From assembly GCF_963169125.1 (NCBI RefSeq), contig NC_084799.1, positions 68,068,143 to 68,132,142 of the forward strand: a stretch of 64,000 nucleotides of DNA, read 5' to 3'. A program made the translations under genes and the position numbers. Positions 53,489-64,000 of the stretch are shown piece by piece (within the stretch, counting starts at the first letter, position 1; every line of letters starts with the position of its first letter). This DNA comes from Humulus lupulus (Eukaryota > Streptophyta > Magnoliopsida > Rosales > Cannabaceae). The notes beneath the pieces were generated by a model that saw nothing but the letters and a program-made list of their open reading frames with translations, was not told the origin of the DNA and did no database searches.

Positions 53489-55317
53489 TGCTCCATGGGT
53501 GTTTGAGTAGTTTTTGGAAAATTGAAGAGGAAAGCTTGGGAAATCAAGGTGTTAAGCTTGGGGAAAAACATAGGCTAGGCTCAAGTGTTTCATCACAGCT
53601 GAGGTAAGAATTCTGAACTGAAATTGTATGGTTAGTTTTGCTGAATATTTAGAGTAAGGATGTTTATGCATGCTTGATAATTGAGAGGTTGGGTTTGGTA
53701 AGTTTGATGAGCTTTACTATGATAATTAGTTGAGTTTTATTGGTGAGAATAAGTATATATGTTGTGGGAATTGAATTGGAGGTGTGGGTCGGATTTGGTT
53801 AAGTTTTGGCTGGGTTCGGTTGAAGAAAAACCCAGAAAATTATGGGTTCGTGGGGCTGAGCCGCGGCCTGCGAAGAGAATTTTGAGCTAGCAGGGCTCGA
53901 AGGCAGGGGCAGGCCGCGGTGCCTCAAGGGTGCGCCGCGGCTCGCGTTGGTTTCCAAGGAGGCCGAGCCTCTGAAATTAGAGGTGAGCCGCGGCTCGGTT
54001 GTGAGGGGTTGCGGCTCTTAAGGGGAATTTTGGCTTAAATGAGATTTTTAGATTGGGAACCTAACCATTTGGGCTCGGGATCGATTCTACTTCCTTGTTA
54101 AGTGGAATTCGATGTCCCGGAGGCTAAGAGTTGGTTTGGAAGTTGTTATTTATCTGTTATTGATGGGAACTTCCTTATCGTGGTTGTGACTAGGTTTTCG
54201 CTAAGGGCTTGAATCGGGGATCGTACTCAGCGGGTCGTCGCTAATAACTCGCATACGGACCAAAGGTAAGAAAACTGCACCTGTTATGTGAATGGATGAT
54301 TAGAGCTTAGTTAAGGTGATGAACATGATTATAATTATGTTGCGAATATCTGATTAGGTACGCTGTAACGTGCATAATTATGATTATGCTTATGACTATT
54401 GTGTGAATGTATTATAATGCATTGTGTGATTATTTGATAAGTATGCTATATGAAACATGTGACTGTCTGTTATGACTGTGATGCTTAGTTTATAAACTAG
54501 GGTATTATTAGGGTGTTAAGTGAGGATCAACTTATTAGTTGAGAATATGATGGGCTCTAGGAAACTCTTCTTATTAGCTGAGAGTCCCAAGGCTTCAACT
54601 TATAAGTCAAGGGCTTAAGGAACTTAGTTTATAAGCTACACATGGCTTGACTTATAAGTCAAGGGCTTAAGGAACTTAGTTTATAAGCTAAGATTGGCAT
54701 AATGCACGTGGAGTACAGGCCACTATGGCTGGGCCACCCTGGGAGTGCGACATGCACTTGACTGGCTCGGATGCCAACAACTTGAAAGAAAGTGCAACAT
54801 GCACTTGTGTGACTCTATGGTCTCCAATTGGGTTCGATGAATGTACTGGTTTCAGTTATTACTGTTTGATGGTTGTTTTATTCAGTGAACTGTTGATTAT
54901 GTTTTCTTGTTGAGTCTTCTGGCTCACAGGTGCTTTGTGGTGCAGGTAAAGGTAAGGAGAAGCTCAACCAGCCATACGTCGGAGGGCATTAACAGTGGTA
55001 TGTACATATGCAGTCCGCTCGACCACCACAGCCGAGATGCTCAGAGGAACTAGGGTTAAACCCAGCTTTTGCCGCCTAGGTCGGCTTATTGTGTAATCTG
55101 AGTATTGTAATTAGTTTTTAAACTGATGTTTTTGGGATCCCATGTAAAGAACTTGTTTTTAACTTAATGGAAATGTTTATGAGATGATCAAAAGTTTTAA
55201 TACCCAAACCTTAGTGGCTTAATCACATGTTTAGTCCAAATGACTTGCTAGCAAGTCCATCACTGGTTTCAAAACACACCTGGTAATGGACCCTAATTAG
55301 CAGGGCGTTACAGTATC

Positions 55318-57969
55318 CTTGTTGATCTTGTAGGTTTGTTTGGTGGCTAAATGTTTTATGTTGTATTGTTTGTATGATTATTATTATTTGTTAATGAAAG
55401 GTCATGTATAAAAGGGATGGCAAGGTTTTTAAATTGTGATCTAAAAAAATGATGATGAATATTTTTTTTCAAAACATGAAAGGATTTGATTATTTTGGGC
55501 TATGGGAATTTCGGCCTAGGGGTGATGTTCAAAGAATGATTGTTTTTTTTTTTTTTTTATGTTTTTATGTCAATTAAAAATCTTAGAAACATGATAGGTT
55601 GTTTGTAAGATTTTTAATGGGTCTATGTTAGTTTTGTTCTCCCTTGGAATTCTTGCATGATAGAAATATGTTAAGAGTTATATTCAATACAAGGTTAAAG
55701 ATGATTATTTTTTTATAATTTGTGAGTATGTTTTAAGGTGGTTTGATGAATTATTGTATGTTAATGGTAACATTTAAAATAATTAAAAGAGGTGTAGAAA
55801 CATGCTAGGGTTTGTGTTAGATTTGTGTTGATTTAAACATGTATGGTAATGATGGATTTTTGTTTTATTATGCTTGCTGATTTTGGTGTTTAAATGATTT
55901 AGAATATGATGAAAATAATGTTTTTGCATGCTTAAATAATGTTGTAAGTGTTATAATATTTTTAAGAAATTAAATGGAATTTTAATATACATTAAAGTGA
56001 TATTTTTACTCAAATAAATACCTACAGATTTCTATATATATTTTGGAAAATATGAGGTTTTAAATTCAGTATGGTGATTTTTGAGAGTGTATATGATTGT
56101 TGGAATTTTTGGTAAAATATTAGAAATTTTTTTTTATGAAAGGAATATTTGTGTATTTGTGAAATAATATAACCCTAAGTTATGTCAATATTAAAAATTG
56201 TATTTTTAAATGTAACCATGAGTGTTCATTTTAATAGATATGATTTTTCTTTATATTAATTAAGAAAAATGTTGAGATTAATTCACTTGTGATTTTTAAA
56301 TAAATTAAATGGTGGCTGAAAGTTTAGTTTAATAATTTAAAAATAATTATTGGATTATCACTTATGAATTTATTTTACTTAAAATTAAGTCTTAAAATAA
56401 TACAAATAAAAATTTATTTTTTCTCACACCTAAAAATTATATTTTTTTTCTCACACCAAGTTTGTAATTTCATTAATTTGAATTAAATTGTTATTTTCTA
56501 AGGAAACATGCTAATTGTAAGTATTTCACATAATTTTTAGCCTTTATTATTTCTATGTGATTTAACGATAATAAATTGAATTATTATATTTTTAAATGGC
56601 TAAATAAATTATTTTTATGAAATAAAAATAATGTTTTAGAGGTTTAATCAACTTAGTAATTTTAAAGAGATAAATAATGGTAATAAAGGTATGTTACTAG
56701 ATAATTATTTTTAAAACGATAGAATTAAGCGCGTATGAATTATCGTTTTTAACGCCACTTTTTAACAACGTTCCCACGTATGCATGTCGCATGCAATTTC
56801 ACTTTTACGTTAAAAAATGTGTCTAATATTCAACCATAGAATTTTTATTTAAGAACCATGCATGTAACATAGGTATAATTTGCATTATTCTTTTGGTAAT
56901 TTTATGTGTAATTATGCCTATTTGGAAATTATGAGTAGTTTTTGCCATGTGTGCATGGCCCATGCACACATGGGATATATGAGTTGGGCACAAGAAAAGT
57001 CTTATGTGATGCTAAAGAATGTTATTTGATTATGATATAGGCTCGTTGTGAAGTTTGTCAGTTTTGCTTTGCTTGGACCTGAGGTAAGGAAATTAGATAG
57101 AATTTTGGTTATTTATGCTATGAATGGTAAGATTGGCATGTATGAATAAGAATGTTATGTATGATGATACCTTGTGCAATATGAATTATGAGATGCTATT
57201 TTGTGTCGATATGTCTGGATTGTATGAATGTTGTATATTATGTAATGGTTATTAGCATGATGAACGCGACACAACAAAAAGGGGTTACTAAGGATGTGAA
57301 GACGTAACCCGAGTTACTAAGGATATGAAGACGTAACTCATAGGGCGGATGCGTCGAGGTTATTCAAGGACCAGAGATTTGGTTTACCTCAAGATGTGAC
57401 ATGGACAAGATAGCGGGCCATGTTCACAAGTATATGATGATTATGCTTATGATGATGATGTTTGTAATGATTCTGCTTATGATGATGATGATGATGGTTA
57501 TGATAAGAATGATTATGATATGTAACGATGTATGAATATGAATATGTTTTGTGTGTATACTTGTGTGTTATTTGTACTTCCTTACTGGGCTTTTAGCTCA
57601 CCCCCTTACTTTCCCTTCCAGGTAGCAAATAGGATTTCTCTGTGGAACGTGTGGTGATGTGGGGAGTTCCAACGTCAGGGTGTGTATGGCGTGGGGGCAT
57701 CCTATGGATGAGAAAACGATCAGTTTAATGCCAAATTTTCTAAAGAATAAAGTTATGTTTATTTTTAACTTTTCAGTACTTATCAGTGGAACTTGAACTT
57801 TTTTTTTTTACAACGTTGCATAAAAACTATTATTTTCTTTTTAAACTATTTGGCTTAACTTGCATGTTTTTAGCAATGCCCCACTGGGACTTTTATAATA
57901 AGTGGATTTTCTTCTATAAACTTATGTGCATACAAATATTTTACAAGTACTAGATTAGGGCGTTTTTAC
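55318..57969 (+). repeat. LTR-like region of another gypsy family, start not resolved
   Basis: No gene. The right end AGGGCGTTTTTACA (57956-57969) resembles a chromovirus LTR end. The donor-like GAGGTAAGGAAA (57081), TACTGGGCTTTTAGCTCACC (57583) and the acceptor-like TTCCCTTCCAGGTAGC (57611) mirror the layout of T2 and T3. Repeated GTTACTAAGGATATGAAGAC units lie at 57284-57338, and ATGATG-rich sequence follows (57430-57510). Confidence 0.6.
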
Positions 57970-60099
57970 AGAAGGTCACCAGGTTCTAATTGCTTTGCCT
58001 GAGCTCACATTTTACTAAATATGTCCAAACCTAAATATACTATTTAGCAAAATTGTTTGTATGTGTATTATTTTCAACCATTGGATGGTTGACACTTGTC
58101 ATCCATCTAAGGTCCATTTGGGCCTATAAATGTGGACATTGTTTTCAAGCTTCTCACATTTAGTGGAGCATTTGGTGGGGCTTGGCTTGGAGACTTGGGG
58201 AATGTAGAGTCCAAGAACTTTACTTAGCTAACTATTTAGTAGTATTATAGTATGTATAGTATTATCTTTGTAACTATGGATTTTTGGTTCAGACCGGGAA
58301 TTATTTGGACACTCATAGTAGTACTTGTAGATTTTCTAAGTTTAACCTATAGTTTAAGAATATTAAGTTTAACCTAAGGTTTGATTATATGACTGATATT
58401 AAGAATAATATTTATTATACCATAAGGTTTAGATAAGGACCAATAGGATTTTAGGCACATGTTATGAATGGGTGATTAAAGATTAAGTATTTTGAGGATT
58501 AAATTTAATAAGGGTAAAAGTTTGAATGCTATAAGGTCAGTCAGCAGCTTTGAATACGTTGAGGGCTTAGTCAAGGCTGTTTACTCCATTCAAACTTAGC
58601 TAAAAATGTGTAATTTCGTGTTTAATTAATCAGCGTGTGCTGATATATCGCAGCTATAGGGGGCGATATATCGCAGCACGTAGATACGGAAAACACGAGA
58701 CGATGCACGACAGCCTCGGGCATACTGGCCCAGGCGATATATCGCCTCCTTCAGCATATTTCAAAAGTTTTTGAATTCTTTTTCCTTTCAGCCATTCAAC
58801 CTCTTGATAAGTCCATCACCTTTTTGAACGAGTCTTCAGCCTCTGCTGAACGATTATTCAAATTATTTTCACCTAAAAAGCTATTATTTTTATTCAAGTA
58901 AAATCAAGATCCTCTCATTCCTAAACTCTATAATTAGGACCTAGTACCCAGCCATTATTCATCTTTTGCTCTAAGTTCAGAGGCTGCAAGTGCTAAGTGA
59001 GTGTGAGAGTGTAAACACCTGGTTTGGGGAAATCATAAGCTTGATCCTCATAAGCTTATCAAACACTTTGGGAAGTAAGGTTCTATAATATTTTGGTTTG
59101 TGGTGTAGATTGGTCTTACAAGTCTTTAAGGTAACCCAAAACTCTAGTTCATTGGTTTTATGTTATTTTCTTTCTCATAGCCTTCTACTCAGTCTTCTAA
59201 CCTCATTCTTATTTTGGTTAGGAAATCTAAGTTCTTGAGCACATAAGTTTCGGTAAGTATGTTTCTCAATGGTTTAGTCTTCCCATTCCTTTTCATATCT
59301 TTTTCTTCATTAGACTCACTCTTTTTCATAATGGTTATTAGGAGTGTTCCAAAGTCCCAACGCTGTCCACATATCCCGGTAACTTTGGTAAGGAAAATAG
59401 GATAGAAATGCATATGTTATATGTTATCTTATGTTTTATGTTATTAAATGTGTTATGATATGTATGTATGTATGTATGTAGGCTTGGGCATATGACCCAT
59501 ATGACTAACAAGACCCCAAATAGATTATGGGCATATGACCTACTTAGCTAGTAGGACCCCACTAATCTCATGGGCATATGACTTGTTTAGTCTATGGGAC
59601 CCCAAGTAATAATGGCCATTATAGTATGTGTATGTAATAAGTGTTATGATATGTCTTTATGTTTATTATGAAATTTATGTATGTGAAGTATGTGTTAGAT
59701 TTTTCCTTGCTGGGCATTAGGCTCATTCCTTTTTGTTTAAATGTGCAAGAAAATAGCTATTAGTGGCGGTAAGATTCGTGGATGCTTGGAGATCGTGTAT
59801 CGATGATGAATGGAGTCAAGGAGTCGAGAGTTCGATTTCGAGGATGTAGTCATTTGTTTATGGTCTTTATATGTATTTTCCGCACTTACTATGTAATCCC
59901 TTCATTTTATAAATCATGTTATGTTTTGTTTTTCAAACAATGGGATCCCATATCCTTCTTGGTATTTATGTAAGTAACTCGTATTTCTATAAGTTTTCTA
60001 ATAAAATTATGGTATTTTCACAAATGTAAGTTTTAGTAAGAATTTGTATGTATAGTTTCGTTAATGGTCCAAGAGTCTAGAATAGTTGGGTCATTACAG
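57970..60099 (+). repeat. LTR-like region of a third family, ending GGGTCATTACA
   Basis: No gene. A TATA box CCTATAAATG lies at 58124-58133. Palindromes GGCGATATATCGCC cluster at 58640-58750. GGCATATGACC-type repeats occur at 59485-59590, TTGCTGGGCATTAGGCTCAT at 59707, and the LTR-like end GTTGGGTCATTACA closes at 60099. I could not find the LTR start. Confidence 0.55.
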
Positions 60100-60318
60100 G
60101 GAAAGCTCTCTAAAGATTAGTTTTTGTTTCTTTTATTTCTTTGAAGTTTCTTATGTCATTCTTCGTGTTCTTATTTGATCTTGAAGTCATTTTGTATAGA
60201 TTGTAGTTGTAGCTTTTGTTCTGTTCACTATTATTAGCATTTGTATTTGATCTTTGTCAATAGTAGAAACATGTATTTTCACTGTTTTCCATGTATCATG
60301 ATAGTTTGGCTTAGTGCA
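60100..60318. other. Short unassigned spacer
   Basis: AT-rich, with no gene or repeat recognised, between two LTR-like regions. Confidence 0.4.
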
Positions 60319-63300
60319 TGTAACATCTGGATAGCCAAGACCATTACACTATGTGTTTTAAATAGTGTTAGACTCTCTAAACTAGTCTCTTGGCCATAAA
60401 CATGTAACTAAACGTGGTTAACGGTTTATGGTTAAATTTTTTTGTCAAAAGGAATAACCATTTCATTAAAATGTTTACGTTCATACATGGGATCCAAAAA
60501 TAACGTTTAAAAGGCTAATTACAGTTCAAAAGTTACAACCAGCCGACCTAAGCGACAAAGTCATAATTACAGCTCATAAGCAGTTAATAACATATCACAA
60601 AATCATAATAAGCATGCCTAGCAGTAATAACCCTACTCATGAATGCATTCTATTCAGATAAGTGACCTCAGGGTCACACCGAGGCTCACTGCCCTAAATA
60701 GATGACTAATAAGTCATATCGGTGCTTAGTTCCCTAGGATATGGGACTATGGAGTCGCCCCGGGGCCCGTTTCCCTATCCTCTATATAACCAGTCTTGGA
60801 GCTGGCCTAGCGTACCAAGAGATTTAATTTTTCAACGACCATTGGGCCGGTCAAGCGTATGTCACGCTCTTGATTAGGCCTAACCATATCGACCAGCGCT
60901 CAGCGCGCTATTGCCACCCTTGACTTATAAGTCAATGCTTTTCAATCAGATAATGCAAACATGCATACATCATTTAACAATTATCCACATACAGAGTATT
61001 CATGCATGCTTAATCAAGCAATCACATGCACAATCATAATCATGCTCATTCACAGGGGCCCGAGCCCTAATCATATCTATATTTAATGACCGGGCCAAGC
61101 CCTAATCACATACATCACGTATTGGGTGCAGTTTACTTTCCTCTGGTCCAAGCACAAGTAAGTTATCAATAACCCTCGAGCACGAACTTGTCCCGAGCCT
61201 TAACAGTGTCCTAGTCACAACCATAATAAGCTATACCCATTAATATCGAGTAAATAAATACTTCCGAACTGAGTCCTAGTCTCCAGGACCTCGAATTCTA
61301 CTAAACCAGGTAGTAGAATCCTTCCCGAGACCTTAGGTTTGAGTTCCCGCCAACCAAAACCTAATTTGGCCAAAGTTTCCAATTTGAGTTGCGGTTTCCC
61401 TCCCAGGCACCGCATCTCTCCTCAAGTCAGAGAGCCCAACCCTCAACTTCATTGGACACAGGCCGCGGCATGATTGCAGTTCAGGGATAAACAGGTTTTA
61501 AAGCTTCCCTGAACTGTGAATTATGACCTCCTAGCTACACCTAATCAGTTCCTAGCCTGAAGCCTTCAATTCAACACTAGTTCTTCCAAGAATTCAATGC
61601 TTTGAGCAAAACAAGTGGGAAAGAAAGAGAGAGTCGAGAAAGAGGAATGGTTGAGTGTTCAATGTGTTTTATGGTTACTTCTGGGGTTCTAGTGACTAAT
61701 TTTATCCAAGGGCATGAAAAGACTATAATTGTAACGTCACAAATTTGCTAATAAGGCTTAGTGCCTTGATTAGCGTGTCAAGAGGGCAATAATTAGTTTA
61801 ATCATATTATTATGTGATTAATTGTGATATATGTGTATTAGCATGTGATTACATGGATAAATTATTATATGACTAGATATGCATGTTTAGGAGAATTAAA
61901 TATGCATGTGGGTCCGTTCTTGTTAATAAGGGCATACTTCTAATTTTAGCCCGTTGATGGCATAAATGTAAATTATATGTGTGTTGTGCTTGAGACCATA
62001 TGATTGTGGAGTTATATTTGTGATGTGTGATCTGAGACGGTTCTAGGGAGCGGAATAGTCACAACGGGGTCGAATACCCAGCTCGGGGTGAGCCTAGAGG
62101 TATTTTGGGTATATAGTATGTGTTCGGGATTCACCGGGTAGCATACAGCTATTTAGCAGTTATTTAAGTATGTTAGGATTAATTGGGGATTTATAGGAAT
62201 ACTCTAGGAATTAGCGGGATGTGGCAAATGACGGGATTTCCCTTGGAGGCATTAAAGGACTAAGGATTTACTTAGGAGTGTTTTGGTCATTTTGAGGCAT
62301 GTGATAGACTTGGATAACCATTAGGAAGTAACTAGAACACCAAAAGAAACATATAGACCTTTCCCTCAGCTTGTTTTCTCTCTCTCTCTCGATACATTAT
62401 CTCTCCCTTGGGTGCTTGAAATTCTATGGAAAATTTGGAAGAATTCTTAGGGAAATTGGTTGAATATTTGAGGGACTTGAAGCTTGAAGTAATTGGGGCA
62501 TAGATAAGGGTCGAATTCCCTGATTGAGTTAAGGATTTGATACTGATTCTGTTGAATTTCTGCTGTAGTTAGAGGTTTTGCTTAAAATTAAACTTAGGAT
62601 CTGATTTTTGAGTTTTGATGAGTTTATGGGGTAAGATTTGGGGTATCTATACTGATTATGTTTCTTTGATATGAACTCTAGACTGAGTTTAGGGTTTAGA
62701 GGTTGAATTGGGTGTGAATTAGTAAATTTGGCTGAGGAAAACGTAGTGAAAATGCATGCAAATTTATGGGTTTTGGGCTCGAGCCGCGGCCCTGTTCTTC
62801 ATGCGCCGCGGCCCGTGTGTGCGAGGAGGCTTGGAAACCTCTGATGTTACCCAGGCGTCGCGGCGCAGGCAGGGTGCACCGCGACCCGTGTCCCCCAGTA
62901 GAGAGCCCCAAGATTCTCTGATTTGTAGCGCGCTGCGGCCCTAGGTGGCGGGCCATGACTCAAATTAAGGAAAATGGCCAATTTAGGGTTTTAAGTTCTG
63001 GAACCCAAATTTAAGGGCTCGGGAAGGGTTCTACTAGCTGGTTTAGTAGGATTTGAGGTCACGGAGGCTAGAGTATTATTAAGAAGTTCTTATTTGGTTT
63101 AGGGCTTGATGGATTATTATTGTTGCGTTGTGACTAGGTTTTACTGCCAAGAAAATTGTTGGTGCCCGTAGAGTAGGGCATGGCCCGATTATTTGTGTTT
63201 ACTGTTATGTGTGAATATTTGTAGTTGATATGCTATGTTTTCATGGTTGTGATGGATCAGCGAAGGCTGAGATCGGCAAAGGCCGGGATCGGAAAAGGCT

Positions 63301-64000
63301 GAGAACGACAATAAGAATGTTGAATTTCAGTCGAACGACAATAAGCATGTTGAATGCAGGTCGCTATGGCATGGCCATCCAGTGTGTTGTGCTCACCTGT
63401 TTGGTGAAGACCGTGAATCCAGTGCCTGGTAAAACACCTAGGTCGGTATAGGTCATTATGTCAATAGTCTGTTATCTGTTTACGGTTGTGTATTTATTTG
63501 ATTAAATTGTCATATGCTATGTGTAGAGTTTTCTTGCTGGGCCTTGGCTCACAGGTGCCCTATGGTGCAGGTAAGGGCAAAGGAAAGGCTGACCAAGCAT
63601 GAGTTGGAGGGCATGGAGTGGCGCGTACATGTTCGGCTTGCCTGGCCACCATGGCTGGGGATTGTTTGAGGGACATGCTATAAACATTTGTTTTTGTCGC
63701 TTTGGTCAACTGTTCTCTAACTGTTAAGTTGTAAATATATTTTGAAACAATATTTTTGGGATCCCAATGTATTACTTTTTTATAACTTTAATGGATGTCC
63801 AAACCTTTTATGCTTAATTTTCATTAAATGAGTCTTTATCCGATTTAATCACACTTTTCAGTCTAAAACCTCGATTAGCGAGCTAATGGCACATTTTAAA
63901 ATCATATGGTAATAACTCTAGGGTAGTAGGGCGTCACAATAATGCTCCTAGGTCCAAACTTTCCTCTCATAGCCCACTAAGGGCAAAGTCATCTTTTACC
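60319..64000 (-). repeat. Chromovirus-type LTR in minus orientation, interrupted by T4 and running off the window
   Basis: The left end TGTAACATCTGGATAGCCAA aligns with the reversed end of T2 (TGTAACGCCCTGGTTACTCC). Family landmarks follow in reverse: GGTGCAGTTTACTTTCCTCTG (61127, a mutated donor-like motif), TTCTACTAAACCAGGTAGTAG (61296) and GGCCGCGGC (61459). T4 enters at 61730, and the host sequence continues at 63944 to the window end. Confidence 0.82.
61730..63938 (+). mobile_element. Chromovirus solo LTR T4, 2209 bp, TSD ATAAT
   Basis: Starts TGTAACGTCACAAATTTGC and ends GGGCGTCACA. ATAAT flanks it (61725-61729, 63939-63943). It has a CCGCGG palindrome cluster (62780-62945), TTGCTGGGCCTTGGCTCACA (63535) and TGGTGCAGGTAAGGGC (63563). 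The donor-like motif and hairpin arrays of T2 and T3 are absent, so it is shorter. Confidence 0.92.

Larger units (their letters stand above)
47646..55312 (+). mobile_element. Chromovirus solo LTR T3 with nested TR-GAG, TSD GTATC
   Basis: Starts TGTAACATCCCAAATTCCC and ends GGGCGTTACA. GTATC flanks it (47641-47645 and 55313-55317). Without the nested element (48288-53493) it is about 2.46 kb, the same as T2. It has a cluster of CCGCGG palindromes (53855-54005), the donor-like AAAGGTAAGAAAACTGCACC (54262), CTTATAAGTCAA-type hairpins (54520-54690) and the acceptor-like TGGTGCAGGTAAAGG (54939). Confidence 0.92.

Noticed and set aside
1..64000. Host protein-coding genes
   Set aside because: Every frame with recognisable homology belongs to a transposable element; nothing else shows a domain or a convincing exon series.

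Overview
The window is nuclear DNA of a plant, most likely a eudicot with a large, repeat-rich genome; the species cannot be named from the sequence. I found no host protein-coding gene. Nearly everything is transposable element: Ty3/gypsy elements of Tat, Athila-like and chromovirus type, Ty1/copia elements, a Cassandra TRIM, a gag-only TR-GAG element, a CACTA DNA transposon and several solo LTRs, nested up to three deep. LTR ends (TG...CA), 5-bp target-site duplications (TSDs), primer-binding sites (PBS) and polypurine tracts (PPT) can be read directly for many of them. || LEFT PART (1-18.8 kb). Two related Tat-type gypsy elements lie in the same minus orientation. E1 (1-4585) shows its 5' LTR, gag, protease and the start of reverse transcriptase (RT), and runs off the left edge. 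E2 (4975-16343) shows its 3' LTR (itself carrying a solo LTR), PPT, an oppositely oriented extra gene with introns and its own TATA box (7211-10831), a 66-bp tandem array, and integrase, RNase H, RT, protease and the gag C-terminus. A minus-strand copia element (LTR 16344-18226, RNase H fragment) sits in the E2 gag. || 18.8-29.1 kb. A junction patched with a 22-bp copied filler leads into a young, coding-free Athila-like element (18786-22282). Its PBS is followed by a complete copy of tRNA-Asp. It lies in the integrase of a chromovirus whose 3' LTR (22894-25910) carries large palindrome-rich arrays. Next come a minus LTR of the same family holding a solo copia LTR with TSD TTCAT, and a copia pol fragment. 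|| 29.1-46.6 kb. An intact Cassandra TRIM (LTRs with 5S rRNA-like sequence, TSD TTCCT) and an antisense copia LTR are followed by a degraded plus-strand copia element (gag 34250 to 3' LTR 46550). That element is interrupted by a chromovirus solo LTR (TSD GACAC) and a 3.8-kb CACTA element (TSD TAA). || 46.6-64 kb. Chromovirus solo LTRs continue: 47646-55312 (TSD GTATC), which contains a complete TR-GAG element 48288-53488 (TSD TGCTC), and 61730-63938 (TSD ATAAT), which lies inside a minus-strand LTR that leaves the window. Two further LTR-like families occupy 55-60 kb. || HOW IT FITS TOGETHER. All retroelement coding regions carry stops or lost catalytic residues, so none looks autonomous. The most unusual observations are the reverse-transcribed full tRNA-Asp primer with a snap-back tail, the frame-preserving introns of the antisense gene in E2, and the recurrence of short GC-palindrome clusters at comparable leader positions in several unrelated elements.
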